64,000 nucleotides of DNA from Erpetoichthys calabaricus (Eukaryota; Chordata; Cladistia; Polypteriformes; Polypteridae): positions 187,483,375 through 187,547,374 of the forward strand of contig NC_041402.2 in the NCBI RefSeq assembly GCF_900747795.2, read 5' to 3'. Positions 1 to 22,539 of the stretch are shown here, one piece after another. Positions within the stretch are counted from its first letter, which is position 1. Every line of letters starts with the position of its first letter. The notes under the pieces were generated by a model, which worked only from the letters and a program-made list of their open reading frames with translations, was not told the DNA's origin and did no database searches. The translations under genes and the position numbers were made by a program.

Positions 1-754
1 GGCTCACCCGTAACCCGCACAGCCGGCAGAGACTCAACAGCCACGATCTTCATCCCCCTGATCCCCGTCTTGTCTGCCTCCTCACAGCGCAGCCAGACCG
101 TCCGAGGTTGGCACTCCTCCCGTCATCCTTCACGCACCCGCAGTCATTTCTCGGGTCCCTGGGGAGGTCATCCGCCATGCTCGCCCCACTCCATAGCCCC
201 TAGAGTGCCACAACCTACACTCCATCGTGGGTCCTCTGCTCGTGCTGCCTTTCCTTTCTAGGTGGTCGGATCGTCCTCACCGAGACTCCTTTTCAGCCGC
301 CTTTTAACCCATGTTCCCTTTCTTTCTATTTTTTCCCCCCTCTCCAATTTTTCTCTCTCCTCTCACTCGTGTTTCTCAATTTATACATGACACAGGTGTG
401 GTGATTAGCAGCTCCCGGCATCAATTATGGACTCAGACGATTCCTCACCTGTGCACTTAAGTGGAAACGCCTGCGCCGCATCGCGCCCAAGAGGTTGCTC
501 CAGCCACACAACCACCACGCCCTCCTCCTTAAGCCGCAGACCTCACTTTACCACAAATGGCATGCCACCATTTTTTTTGTTTCAAGCAGTCCTGGATTCT
601 TGGATTATCATTTTGTTTTCTCGCAATTGATCTGCTTTTTAAAAATTTTCATTTCCTGGGTTTGACTGAAACGTACCCAAATTCTCATTCTCTTTGCTTC
701 AGCCCCAGTGTCTGTTATTAACTGCTCTGTCTCCCGACATTTTTTCTGTTGCAG
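1..754. other. Intron or upstream DNA of BUD13, no gene recognised
   Basis: The first 754 bases hold no exon I can support. The stretch is C/T-rich up to about 360. It should be BUD13 intron 1, because the first BUD13 exon seen (755) starts mid-protein and has a good acceptor (TTTTTTCTGTTGCAG). The family N-terminus (Met-Ala-Ala... Lys-Ala-Glu-Tyr-Leu) is not encoded here. Positions 370-560 may be an old repeat, family unknown. Confidence 0.4.
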
Positions 755-11439
<10,685 letters not shown>

Positions 11440-11629
11440 TGGCAAGTGGCTCCCGTTCCAAGGGAATACGCGTTCAGGACTCGGAGCTGAAACACATGGA
11501 CATGTAGACATTTTTTTATGTCAAGATTACTATATTTTTTGGTTTTTTAAAGCAGTTGTTCAGATGTGAAGGTCGTGTTTGTCAGTAAGAAGCAGAGTTA
11601 GTACACACATAATGAGGGTGGGCTCCTAC
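11440..11629. other. Convergent 3' UTR interval between BUD13 and SAXO
   Basis: Only 190 bp separate the BUD13 stop (11437-11439) from the SAXO stop (11630-11632, opposite strand). The two 3' UTRs probably overlap. I see no canonical AATAAA for BUD13 in this gap. Confidence 0.6.
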
Positions 11630-14600
11630 TCATGCTGGTACGTTTTCTTTCAGCTGCTGCTTCTGCTTCATGAATATCTCGAGCTGACAGGGTGGTAGAG
11701 AAATAGGCCTAAGGGAGAAAGAGTAAGTTGGTCAGATGCCCCTTACGCTCGGTGGCATGGTAGGTTGCCAGCCTCATCCCGGGCTCACCTGTATGTCTCC
11801 TTGTGGACAGTGGTGAAGTCATGCTCCCCTTGAGCCTCCACTGGCTTGTCCTGTGGTTTGCAGCTGGGCACCATTTCTCCATGCTTCTGGTAGAACTGGC
11901 ACCGATTGGTAGTCTGGCGCTCAAAGCTGCCCTGTATTTAAAATGTCAGCTGCTATTTAAATACACAAAGTGCCAGGACACTGGAATGGCACTTGCACAC
12001 CCTGGTATCTTCCCCACTCACCAGTGGCCGCACATAGGTTCCATCATATAGGTCTCCATGTCTTACGTGGGGCTGGACCCCCCAATTTGAGTAGAAGATC
12101 TTGTTGGCAGTAGTGTCGTCAAACTTGCCATTTGCTACTCGGAGAGCCGTCCGGGGTCGGTTGATAGACTCTGTGAGAGCCACTGGCATGGACTGAAAAG
12201 CAAGCTGTAGAGAGCGAAGTCCATTAATAATTAGAAAAGGGGCAAATAAAGGGAGAAAGTCAGAGGCCTACCTTGGTGACGGTGTCTCCATCGAAATGGC
12301 CTCCCCGTTCCCACTCGGAAAGCTCCTCCTTCAGCCGTGCCGGCGCGGGCCGCTTATGCTTGCGCGTATCCCAGCCTCTGAAAACCTCTCTCTGCTCCGT
12401 CTTAAAGTCACCACTGCAGTGATGGAGGAGAGAGGATCGTGAGCCGAGACCACCAGTGTGAGGCTGTTGCTTTGTGCAACGCACATAGGCGATTCCCTGA
12501 GATGTCAGGTGACGAGGGCACCATCAGAAGTGCAACCCTTTTGGTAGGCCCTCTCCTGAATTTGCCTTTCTGTTTGATACCCGCCGTAACTCGGCAGCCC
12601 CTCTCAACCAAGATGGCACAAGAAGGTCTTTGCTGTGAAACGAAAAGCACACCTCCGCCACTCCATGAGCCACACTTGTTAAAAGCAGGACAGGCACGGA
12701 GAAGCGTTCACTTACTGGAAGCTGTGGTTGATTGCCAGGTTATCCGCTGGTGGGTAGGCTGGCCTGCTCTTCTCAGGGAGGTACTCCTGAATGGGGTAGT
12801 CGGCGCGATACTTGGTGACAGTCTCCATGTGCCCCCCTCTTATCAGAGGCTCGTTTTCCGATGGCTTTGGTCTGCCGATCACCCTGGCCTTCTCCAAGGG
12901 AAGAGGCTTAAAGGTGATCTGGTGTATGGTCCTCATGTCCTGGTCCCCTGAGCAAGAGTGGACACAATGAGCGGCGATGCACCTTTCTCATTGTAAATAT
13001 TTAAACAGCCAATAAAAACATTCCACACTTTCCTCATGTGGTCCATTTTTGCCGACAAGGAGGTGCAGGGAGAGGAAGCGAGAGGGCGAAGACAGGAGTC
13101 TGTGATCAGCCCGGTGAGTGTGAGTGTAGCCTTATCCTAGGAGTAGTCTGTCTGTCTGTGCTTTATACACAGGCCTTTGAAAAAGTATTTGCCCCCTTCC
13201 AGATTTTTCTCTATTTTTGCTGATCCGTAATATTTGGTTGTTTCAAATCTCCAAACAAATTTAGTGTAATGTAAAATAAGACAACTTGGGTAAACACAAT
13301 GCACAGATTTTTAAATGATTGTTTGAGTAACTGAAAGAAAAAAATTCACCAACACCAATCTCACCCGTGTGAAAAAGTAATTGCCCCCCATGCTTACAAT
13401 TTGGTTTTGCCACATTTAGCAGCAGCAATCCAACACTTCTGGTAATGGAAGATCAGCTTTTGGCTTTGCTGTGGAGAGACTGCCAGAATTGTTTTAATTC
13501 AGCCACACTGGAGGGTCTTCGACTATGAACTGTTCACTTAAGGTCCCACCGTAGCATCTCAATGCGGTTCAAGTCAAGACTTTAATTAGGTCAATCCAAA
13601 ACTCGAATTTTGTTTTCAACCACTCTGAGGGTAACTTGCTCTTGTCCTTTGGACTGTTGTCCTGCCACATAATAAAATTGCAGTTGATCTTCACATCGCC
13701 CACCAATGAGTGGACATTCTCCAGAATGTTCTGTATCTCTTCTTCCCTCGATTATGGCAGGTCACTCAGGCACCCCACCATCACACTACATTTACTTGTG
13801 GGTTTGACTTGTTAGCTGTAGGCCAGATGTAGCAACACACATCTTGCAGAACATCCACAGATCATTATCCCAAACGTTCTGAGAGGTAATCGAGGTGTTT
13901 CGACAAAAAAATAATGGCAGACAAGCTTTTATGTTCCTCTTGTTTGCCAGTGGCTGTCAGCTTCCAACCGTGGATGCCATTTTTGCCCAGCGTCTTACTA
14001 ATGGTGGAGTCATGAATGCTGACACTAACTGACCCAGGCGAGGCCTACGGTCCCATAGATGTTGGTCAAGTTTCTTCTGCACCTTCCCGGAAGAGTTTCC
14101 TATGTGCTTTTGGAGTCGTTTTACTTGGTGGGCCACTCACCCCTGTTCTAAATTTTCTCACGGTGGTTTGCTGACTTTGCTTTGTAACTCTTTATCCCGA
14201 GGGCGGCGCAGTGGTAGCGGCTGCTGCCTCGCAGTAAAGAGACCTGGGTTTGCTTTGCACGTTCTTCCCGTGTCTGTGTGGGTTTCCTCCCACAGTCCAA
14301 AGACATGCAGCTTAGGTGCATTGGCGATCCTACATTTTTCCTTGGTGTGTGGGTGTTTGTGTGCCCTGCGGTGGGCTGGCACCCTGCCCGCGGTTTGGTA
14401 CAGCTTTGCACCCTGTGCTGGCTGGGATTGGCTCCAGCAGACCCCTGTGACCCTGTGTTAGGATATAGCGGGTTAGACAATGACAGACTGACTGACTCTT
14501 TATCCCGACTGATATATTTCAGTAACTTTCTTTTGCTCAAGGCCTGCCTGGTGTTCTGCGTTTTGAGACCTTCACACCAACTTCACATTACCGGACTGGT

Positions 14601-16102
14601 TGTACTGGAGCGATGCTTCCATTCAGTAGGGCTGGCACAACCGGACTTGGGTTTGTCTCATTTAATCCCTCGGCGTTTACATTTGCCTCATTGGTCGACT
14701 GAGCGACAAAGGGGGCAGTTACTTTTTCACACGAGTGATTTTGGTGCCAGAGAACTCGACTATTTATTTTAGAATGGTGTGTTGTATTTACTCGGGTTGA
14801 CTGTTGTATTAAATAACACTTTCTCATCTCCAAACAAATTTTAAGTGTTACGAATGAGCAAGATAGGGGACATGTAGTTTTTCACAGCACTGTGCCACCT
14901 CACTAAGTGCAGAACCAGCGGAGACCTGCTGTGCAGAGAGGGTCTGTCTGGGCCCAGGTGTTCAAACTGGGAATTGAAGGTAAGGAGATGAAGGGTTGGT
15001 GTAGAGTGGGGGTGTCGGGAGGGCATTGGAGGGGATGGAAGCTGTGAGTGTATTGGAGACGACTGGCAGGGCTGTGATTAGTGGGCGCTTGAACCCTCAC
15101 CCCGAGTCCCCCTGTGCTCCCTTACCTTCGTTTTTGAGGGTGCCAGGCACGGCCTTGATAAGTTCGGGCTTTGATCCCATTTTCTTCACAAATTCTCTCT
15201 GTGTGGTGGTCATCATCGCCTCCTTCTGGTCAGGGTAGAGCAGGCAGCCTGCAGTGGGCACAGGGGTTACCAGTCTGTTGTCCCCGAGCGCCTTGTTGGC
15301 CACAGTCGGTGCTCTACTCACCCACGATTGCAGGAAGCTCCCCGTAGCGACTTTGGGGTCCCCCTGGTGGCCCACGAAACATCTCCTTGTTGGTGGTGGA
15401 GTCGCAGAACCTGACGGAGGCAGCAGGCACCTGGACGTGGGTGCGAGGCCTGGTGACCTTCACTTCCTGGAGCTCCTTGCTGGGGAAATCCTGGTTGTAT
15501 GCCGTCTGGCCTGCAAAAGGCTCCTTAGGCGGCTTGTGCTTCTCCCTCTGTGGAGCCCAAGAGAGGGGGGCAGAGTGAGCAGGACCCCCGTGTGTGTAAA
15601 GACAGAGAGCGGTTAAGACTCACCTGCATGAAGGGTTGTACCCGCTGTGGCTGTTGCTTTTGTGCCACAAACTCCCGCCGATTAGTTGTCTCAAACTGCA
15701 TGGCTGGTGGATTGGGGTGAAAGGGGGTACGCAGGGGCCGCTTGCTGCTGCGAATCCGAACATCTGTAGGCAAAGCAGAGCCAGGGTGAATGAACAGTTG
15801 GCATTACCCATTCAGGCATGTGGGTGGTCAGCTCTTACTGTGAGGCTGGATGAATGTGCTCTGGTAGTGGGTCAGTCGGCATGGAGTGTCCTCGTAGCCC
15901 AAGGTCACGCTGGTGTGCTTCAGCTTGCAGTCCTTGTGGTGTTTGTGCCGACTGTGGAGAGAGAAAAAGAAAGAGGAGAGATGAGCAGAGAACGGACAGG
16001 AACACGTGTGTGTGTGTGTGTGCCCAGCAGCCCGTGCCCACTCTGACCCACTCACCCGCAGTCACACAGCTCGCACAGGCACGTCGGCTCAGGGCGCTCC
16101 AT
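11630..16102 (-). CDS. Stabilizer of axonemal microtubules, SAXO1/SAXO2 type (FAM154)
   Basis: Complete gene of ten exons (5' to 3'): 16102-16056, 15951-15839, 15763-15624, 15547-15322, 15248-15126, 12947-12716, 12413-12272, 12204-12022, 11931-11789, 11708-11630. Coding length is 1428 nt, 475 aa; human SAXO1 is about 474. The start [20 protein letters not shown] is the Cys-rich N-terminus typical of SAXO1/2. Repeated Mn-like modules follow: [72 protein letters not shown]. By family the protein lies in the lumen or on the wall of ciliary doublet microtubules. SAXO4/PPP1R32 was considered and does not match. SAXO1 and SAXO2 cannot be told apart by eye. The intron between exons 5 and 6 holds a Tc1-like relic. 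Confidence 0.9.
13168..14890 (-). mobile_element. Decayed Tc1/mariner-like element in a SAXO intron
   Basis: The left end reads TTTGAAAAAGTATTTGCCCC. A degenerate inverted counterpart sits at about 14840-14890, with an internal GCAGTTACTTTTTCACACGA. Minus-strand remnants resemble the N-terminal half of a Tc1 transposase (13930-14090). The element carries many breaks and is split by a SINE at 14201. Confidence 0.6.
14201..14494 (+). mobile_element. SINE, plus orientation, with (GACT)n tail variant
   Basis: Head GGGCGGCGCAGTGGTAGCGG, tail ...TAGACAATGACAGACTGACTG. Flanked by the 14-bp duplication ACTCTTTATCCCGA (14187-14200 and 14495-14508). The ending AGGATATAGCGGGTTAGACA plus GACT repeats differs from the GGATGG-tailed copies, so it marks a second subfamily. 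Confidence 0.9.
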
Positions 16103-16390
16103 TAGTGCTGCACTGTTTGCTGGTTGCTAGGCCCGGACTTTTTGTCTTGTGGGGCGGGGGGAGGGGGGGGCGGTTGTCATGGTGTTCCTTAACAATGGGC
16201 AAGTTTGCCTCGGGCACGGCACTGCCGGCTCAGGCTTCTGTGTTACTTTTAACTCCTGTCTGGCCGCCAGTCCACTCAGTTTACAATGGAAGTGGAGGGG
16301 GGGGGGCGTTATATGGGAGCCCTTTGCTTGGCGGGATTGGGGTTGCGGCTTTGGTGCCACCACAGCAGGGTCTGCATATAGGATAGCTAA
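16103..16390 (-). promoter_or_regulatory. Presumed 5' flank/promoter of the SAXO gene
   Basis: GC-rich flank directly upstream of the SAXO ATG, with G-runs at 16153-16171 and 16297-16306. No TATA box is obvious. The call rests on position and composition only. Confidence 0.3.
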
Positions 16391-16702
16391 TAAATGATGT
16401 GAAAGGCACTATATAATGGACAGACATGTGAAAGTGCTATAATGTAAAGTCACTATGATAGCTATGAAAGGAGTATATAATAGATCTTTAGATATAAAAG
16501 TACATTGTAATAGATGTAAAGGCACTATATAATAGATAGCTATAATAGTGATATATGATAGAGATGTAAAGGCACTATATCATAACTATAAAAGCAGTAT
16601 ATAATGTAATAGGTCTATAAATAAATATATAATAGATGTATTAAGACTATACAATAGATAGATATGAATGGAAGTATATAACGGATAAAAGGACAGATAG
16701 AC

Positions 16703-16830
16703 CCTACGGTGGGTTGGCGCCCTGCCCAGGATTGGTTCCTGCCTTTCGCCCTGTGTTGGCTGGGATTGGCTGCAGCACCCCGTGACCCTGTGTTCGGATT
16801 CAGCGGGTTGGAAGATGGAAGGATGGAGAG
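16703..16830 (+). mobile_element. 5'-truncated SINE, plus orientation
   Basis: It runs from CTACGGTGGGTTGGCGCCCT to the GGTTGGAAGATGGAAGGATG tail and lacks the tRNA-like head. It is inserted in the LINE-tail array. Confidence 0.85.
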
Positions 16831-16925
16831 ACATGAAAGGTTGCATGTCTCTTCCTCTGTGTGTGTGTATATAATATAAATATAATGTAACGTCTGTCTG
16901 TATTGTGCGCTTTCCACGAGAGAAT

Positions 16926-17560
16926 GACTTAACGCATTTCGATCGGGTTTCTTTCTATAATTTGCTTGAACATTCTGGTTGATTTTGCGACTTCTCTCAT
17001 CACGCTATAAGTATCAGAGTTCGCTTGTGGCGCCGATTTATTTGCGCGAATCCGATTGGCAGGCAGCGGGCCGAAGGGCGGGGCCCTTCTCATTAAGAGA
17101 AGTGATCGTGAGAACTACTTAACTACGGAACCTTATTAGGGCCACAGCGAAGAAAAAAAAAAGTACTGTACATGTCGAGAATAAAGTGGACATGTTGACT
17201 TTATTCTCGACATTTCTACTTTATTCTCGCCTTTTATGTCGATATTAAAGTCGACATTTCCACTTTAAACCCTTGTTTTTTTCTCTCTCTGGTTTAACTT
17301 TGCCATGTCGTAAACTTCATTTTTTCCTTCTGTGTGGCCCTAATAAGCTTCCGTAATTTAACGGATTTAGATCGGGTTTTTTTTCTATAAATTGCTAGAA
17401 CATTCCGGTTGATTTTGCGACTTCTCTCATCACGCTAAGCATCAGAGTTCGCTTGCAGGAGCGATATATTCGCGCTGTTACGTGACAGAGGCTACGGGCC
17501 GAGGGCAGCAGGAGGAGGAGGTGGTGGCGGCGTGACGTCAGGGGCGGGGCCCTCCTCACT
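16926..17560. repeat. Two diverged direct copies of a ~200-bp sequence around a MITE
   Basis: Copy A (16926-17120) and copy B (17356-17560) share GTTGATTTTGCGACTTCTCT, CATCACGCTA, CAGAGTTCGCTTG and a GGGGC(G)GGGCCC block. The unit is unidentified and may be part of a larger repeat that ends near GGACAGCTAGT (17685, resumed at 17820). Confidence 0.65.
17126..17353. mobile_element. 228-bp MITE with ~22-bp inverted ends and TA duplication
   Basis: Left end CGGAACCTTATTAGGGCCAC, right end GTGGCCCTAATAAGCTTCCG, flanked by TA on both sides. It is internally A/T-rich with repeated TTTATTCTCG and GTCGA motifs. The TA duplication fits the Tc1/mariner group, without a coding region. Confidence 0.7.
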
Positions 17561-17692
17561 GACGCGCCAGTCTCTGTTCGAGTCGCTCGACCTCTCGCGA
17601 TGTTTTGCAGTCTACTTTGCCTGCGCTTCGCTAGCGATACCCGTTTGTTTATTAAAGTCAGTCCTGTTTCAATACTACAAGGGCGGACAGCT

Positions 17693-17816
17693 GGCCATCC
17701 ATCCATCCATCTTCCAACCCGCTGAATCCGAGCACAGGGTCACGGGGGTCTGCTGGAGCCAATCCCAGCCAACACAGGGCACAAGGCAGGGAACCAATCC
17801 CGGGCAGGGTGCCAAC
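17693..17816 (-). mobile_element. Truncated SINE, minus orientation
   Basis: The (CCAT)n tail is on the left and the body is cut at GGGCAGGGTGCCAAC. It is flanked by the 11-bp duplication GGCGGACAGCT (17682-17692 and 17817-17827). Confidence 0.9.
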
Positions 17817-18052
17817 GGCGGACAGCTAGTAATAGAGAAATATAAATGTACCATATAATAGATGTAAAGGCACTATATAATGGATGAATGAATAGATGTA
17901 AAGACACTACATGACAGATATAAAAGCAGTATATAATAGATATACAGATATGAAGGTGCTATATAATAGATAGATAGATGTAAAAACAGTATATAGTGGA
18001 TATTTAGACAGACGTAAAGGCACTATATAATAGATAGGTAGGTAGATAGAAC

Positions 18053-19300
18053 TTTATTTGTCCAAAGGGGGAGTGTAGTTTTTACAGAAAGCCTAGAAAT
18101 GTTTATAACCAGCAGCCCCCACTCCATCCAACTTGGCTAAAGATTAGAGAGCAGTCCTAGTTTTGATTTATTTTTTTTTATTTTCTTGTGTCAGAACCAG
18201 CAAATCAACCCCGAGTTCCAAAAACTACCAATAAACGAGAGAGTATCGCGAGATCTGGAGACGACACGAGAATACGGCGGACACGTCCATCAAACGACTC
18301 GACCAAAGGTTGGCTGCGTTGATTGCGGGGGTCTCCATCTTATAAAGTTAGACTGACACCTTGTGACCCCCCCCAGAGCACAACCTGATGAGAGAACATC
18401 CTACCATCCAGCTCGTATGGTGGTCAGGAGGGAGACTTTCAGATGGAAGTGTCCAGGTAGACGGGGGTGTCGTTCTTTCCCTCGCACTGAGGCGCTATAC
18501 AGGTGTATTGCTGTTGGTATAAAGGAGCCCCCCCCCCCCCCCCCCCTTGTGTTCCTTGACACATCTGCTGAATGAAGTGTTGGCTGAAAGTCCTCCATGT
18601 TGGTGTGTGGTGATGTGCCGCGTTGGTCATAATGGCACTCAGTTTTGTCTTCATTCTCTCCTTTGCTGTGACCTCCAGGCGGACCAGTGTGTGTCCCTTA
18701 GCGGTTTGTTGATTCGGTGGTCCCTTCTTGAAGTGATGTCACCAGGCCAGCACACGATGTCACTGCTCACATTAAAGGAGCGCAGCAGAAGAAGAAAAAG
18801 TCTGCTCTGGCCTTTCTTCTATTACTTCCACTGTGTTATGAGACCAGCCCAGCCTGTCCCTGATGAGGACCCCCCCAGTACTTGAACGAGTGTCCCACCT
18901 CTACATCTACCAGACATGGAGGCTCTTTGGTGCGTTGAAAGTCAATAAGCAGCTCTTTGGGTTTGCTGATGTTGAGTTGCTGGCAATTCTGCAGTTTGTC
19001 CCCCCGACTCCTCTCCTCCATCTCACCCCCCATTAGTGCACATCATCTGAGGACTTCTGCACGTGACCTGCTGTTGTATTTCTAGTCTGAGGTGAAAAGA
19101 GAGAAGCAGACCGGCCTGCTCCTTGTGGTGCGCCAGTGTTGCCCACACAGTCCCTGAGTGTCACACACCGGGGTCCCTTATCAGGCTCATCCACCTGCAT
19201 ATCTCTGAGGTGACCCCTTAACTGGGTGGTACTGAAGGTCAAAGAACATCATGGTGACACTGCGGCCAACTTTGTGGAGCAGACAGATGGCTAACTGCAC
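18053..19300 (-). mobile_element. L2/Rex1-type LINE fragment, 3' part of reverse transcriptase
   Basis: On the minus strand it reads pieces of reverse transcriptase: GNTGAPQGAGRSASLF (about 19130), HVQKSSDD (about 19040, the usual Y/FADD site decayed), QLNISKPKELLIDFQRTKEP (about 18950), HTPTWRTFSQHFIQQM, then the 3' UTR ending TCCCCCTTTGGACAAATAAA. A 19-C run lies at 18528-18546. Many frameshifts and stops; 5' end truncated. Confidence 0.75.
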
Positions 19301-20100
19301 GCCACCAACTGTAGCTATGAATCAGTGATGGCTTATACTGTCTTCATAATGGCAAATATTATGACAACAAATGACATCTTCAGGACAGCACATTTAAATA
19401 TTTTATTGTAGAAGACCGTCGCCCACACTGACGTGTAGTTTATTGCAGCGTTATGATGATACCGAGGTCTCGTGCACCCGAACTCCGGTACCTCAGGCGC
19501 GTTGGCGTCAGGGAAGGCAGCTGGCAGTAAAAATGACAATGAAACCTCAACTGGAGACGTTTAGTCAAAAAAATAATAATAAATACAGGGACCCCACATC
19601 AAAATGGGAATAGCTGCGGAAGAAAATGAAGGTAAAGCAGCAGTCCGCTGATGCGCCGGCCGCACTGAAACCGTGAACTGGAGGCGCGTCCTCAGCGCTC
19701 AAAGCTGCGGTGCCTTCTGTAAACCACCAGATGTCGCTGTTTTTGAAGCGCTGAAACGTTTTCTTCGGCTCAATTCGGAAGAAGCTACGAAAGCTTCACG
19801 GAGCTCTGACTGCGTTCGCGGGCTCTCAGACACTGACGGTCAATCGGGGAAATAAAAACCAAATTAAAACACGGGAATTACAACTCGGACAAAACAAAAA
19901 GCTCCTCAGATTGTCCGAGTTCGGACGTAACGCCGACCGTTCCCTTTAATGGCTGCAGGTGGTTGTTTGTTAAGAAGAAGTCGACGATTGCTGAGGAAGC
20001 TGTTATTGCTCAAGTGACATTTTTCCGCTTCATTTTAGTTGTCTCACTTGTTAAGGTCCGGTCCCCAATTAATTGCTCATTTCACTCTCGAACAGCTACA
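19301..20100. other. Intergenic DNA, no feature recognised
   Basis: Between the LINE fragment and the next LINE tail I see no exon, RNA gene or clear terminal repeat. Positions 19640-19850 are GC-rich and might be old repeat or an unlinked regulatory segment. Confidence 0.35.
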
Positions 20101-20104
20101 ATTA

Positions 20105-20132
20105 TGTGAATTTCCACTTGGGATTAATAAAG

Positions 20133-20204
<72 letters not shown>

Positions 20205-20206
20205 AT
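20105..20206 (+). mobile_element. Minimal LINE 3' tail with (ATCT)n
   Basis: GTGAATTTCCACTTGGGATT, then AATAAAGT and about 17 ATCT units. This is the same LINE terminus as at 5523, reduced to the tail. Confidence 0.85.
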
Positions 20207-21654
20207 TCCCAGTTTTTAACTTTTTAGCAATAAGATGCAAATCACAGAGGAGCCGGCAGATCTCCGTCTGGCTTGTTTCCATTTCCACCTGTGTGGATTC
20301 ATCCTGCACTGTCTGGTTTAATAAAACACTTAAAATAAAAATGTGACCGACTGAAAAATGATCCGTTTTCAGGCTTCAAATCATTTGGACGATATCCTTG
20401 GAAAGGAAAAACAAATCTACAATATAAGAACCTAACATGGCAGACTAACGAGCCATACAATTAAATAAGGCCTGAGATTGGCAAGCACTGGTTTTCTAAT
20501 TAAGCCCTCCAGGACCGACGTTGCCAGACCCCCCCCAAAAAAGTCAGATGTTTCAAATAAAATCTACAACTTGGTCAACCCAACCAAAATGACATTTTAT
20601 TGGTTGAACTGCATTTGTAGCGAAGTGATACTCATTTAGTACGTTGATTTTATTCTCTTCTTCTTCCATAGCTATTCCTATTTTTAGATGGGGTCGCTGT
20701 TATAATTATTTTTAACTCTATTTCCGTAAAAAAAAAAAAAAGCACTTTATCTTCAATTGCTTCAATTAACAAAAATACCATACAATAAGGTTCTTTATCG
20801 ATATTCTCCTCCTCCTCCTCTCTACCCCAGGAGTAGCTCAGCCCATAGACATGGAATTACTAGGCGCCTCATGACCAGCAGCGTCGTACGTCAACGTCGC
20901 CGCCATATTGCGAGTGGCAGTGCTGTGGAGTGAAGTAACGGATTAAAGATGCCTCACGCATGTGCTGCTCGGGATTATACAAACCGCTGTACGCTCCAAA
21001 CCAGATCCCAGGGATTACATTTCATAGGTAAATCTGAACAATTGTTTTGGTTATATTTGGCCATTAGAAAATCCCGTTTTATAATCTTAACTTTAGTAAC
21101 GCCAGGCTAAGGTTGCAAAGCTATGTATTCATGTGCTCAAGTGAGCCTCCAAACAACGGTGGCGGCTCGCGTATAGGCACTGTGGAACTGCAGCACCCCC
21201 TATTTCCACTTGATATCATCGATAACATTTAATATAATGAGTCCTTTTTTCTTTAATTCTTTCTTTATACTTGTACAATATATAATCTTTAAGCTTAATG
21301 TCAGTAGCCATCCCCCAGTTTATGAAAAAGATACAAAAATCTTTGTATGGTGCTGTGCGCTTCACAGTTCCAGCGGCGTGGTGTTTGGCTGTTGTGCGCA
21401 TGCGCACATACACAGGAAGCTGCATGCGAGGCTGCGAGAGAGACAGACAGACAGAGAGAGAGAGCGCGCACGCGCTCACCGGCGCTCCCGCAGTGCTGAC
21501 CCTGGCGTGCTGGTGGAAGGTAGTGTTTTTTATTTACTCCGCGTGTGTTGTGCTTAAAAACCGTGTACCATATTCTTGAATGTGATAAAGTGTAGAATTA
21601 GATTATTATTCTGCTTCCAGCTATTCTTTTTGATTCCTTTTTTTCTCGGTTTCT

Positions 21655-21770
21655 GAATGTAGAGAAAAGCCAAGCAAAATGACACCTTTTATTGGCTAAC
21701 TAAAAAGATTACAATATGCAAGCTTTCGAGGCAACTCAGGCCCCTTCTTCAGGCAAGATGTAATCAATCG
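21655..21770. mobile_element. Half copy of a foldback MITE
   Basis: GCCAAGCAAAATGACACCTT... GATTACAATATGCAAGCTTT... GGCCCCTTCTTCAGGCAAGA. The same sequence forms an inverted pair at 39054-39190. Confidence 0.7.
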
Positions 21771-22539
21771 GTTTCTGAATAAATTTTCTTTTTATACATG
21801 TTTGTTTCCTTTTACACAATTTTAAAACAAAGGCTAAAATGTTCTGGAGCAGCACCCCCCACTAATTTTAGCTACGAGCCGCCACGGTGTAGATTGTTGT
21901 TAGCTGTTAACATTTCTCAAACTTTGAAAAGTTTCCCGAAGAAGTCCACCTCAGGAAGCAGTGGGAGGTCAGGTAGCCCTTAGACGGGATTTTGAGAAAG
22001 CTGTCCTGTGAGGTGCGCCGTGCTAGTTTGGTAACAGATGTTGTACCGGCATCATATGATCAAAGCGACCAGTCGCTCACATTAACAAACAATGGAGGTC
22101 TGATGAGTCCTTCTGAGGGTCCAGTCAAGGTGGTCAAAGGAGCTGAGCGTGTTATCTGACAGTCGACATGAGGGCAAGCTGTCAGTGGATCTTTGATCAG
22201 TCAGTTTGTTTGGGCTGAGATTGGCTCAGATGATGGAGCACTTTGAGGAAACAGAGTTTGAACTTGACAACCGTCACTTTATGCTGAGGTCTTTAGTCGT
22301 GTCCGTCTTCCACAAACTAAGGCTGCGCCATACTGCCAGACTGAATACTCTCAAATTACAGAGTGGCAACACACGGAAAAAGCTATGGAAGACCGTTCTG
22401 TTATCAAGGATTTTAGATCCTGTCCTGTATATATTTAAGTAACCACATTGTGTGTGTGTGAGAGAGGAATGAGTGAAATGTTTTCAGAAATTATTAAGCC
22501 AAATTGGATACAATAAAATTGTTTCTTTTTGTCATTGAG

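Larger units (their letters stand above)
16391..18052 (-). repeat. Degenerate tandem array of TAGATGTAAAGGCACTATAT units, a LINE tail
   Basis: Variants of ATAGATGTAAAGGCACTATA recur every 25-40 bp at 16400-16700 and 17830-18050. This is the reverse complement of the TATAGTGCC/ATCT mix at 5523-6189. It directly abuts the 3' end of a minus-strand LINE (ACTTTATTTGTCCAAAGGGG at 18051). I read it as that LINE's tail, expanded and then interrupted by a SINE fragment (16703) and the block 16926-17827. Confidence 0.7.

Noticed and set aside
11630-16102. SAXO4/PPP1R32 identity
   Set aside because: The Cys-rich CLCELCDCG start and the TTN/TTxxxY modules belong to SAXO1/SAXO2; PPP1R32 lacks them.
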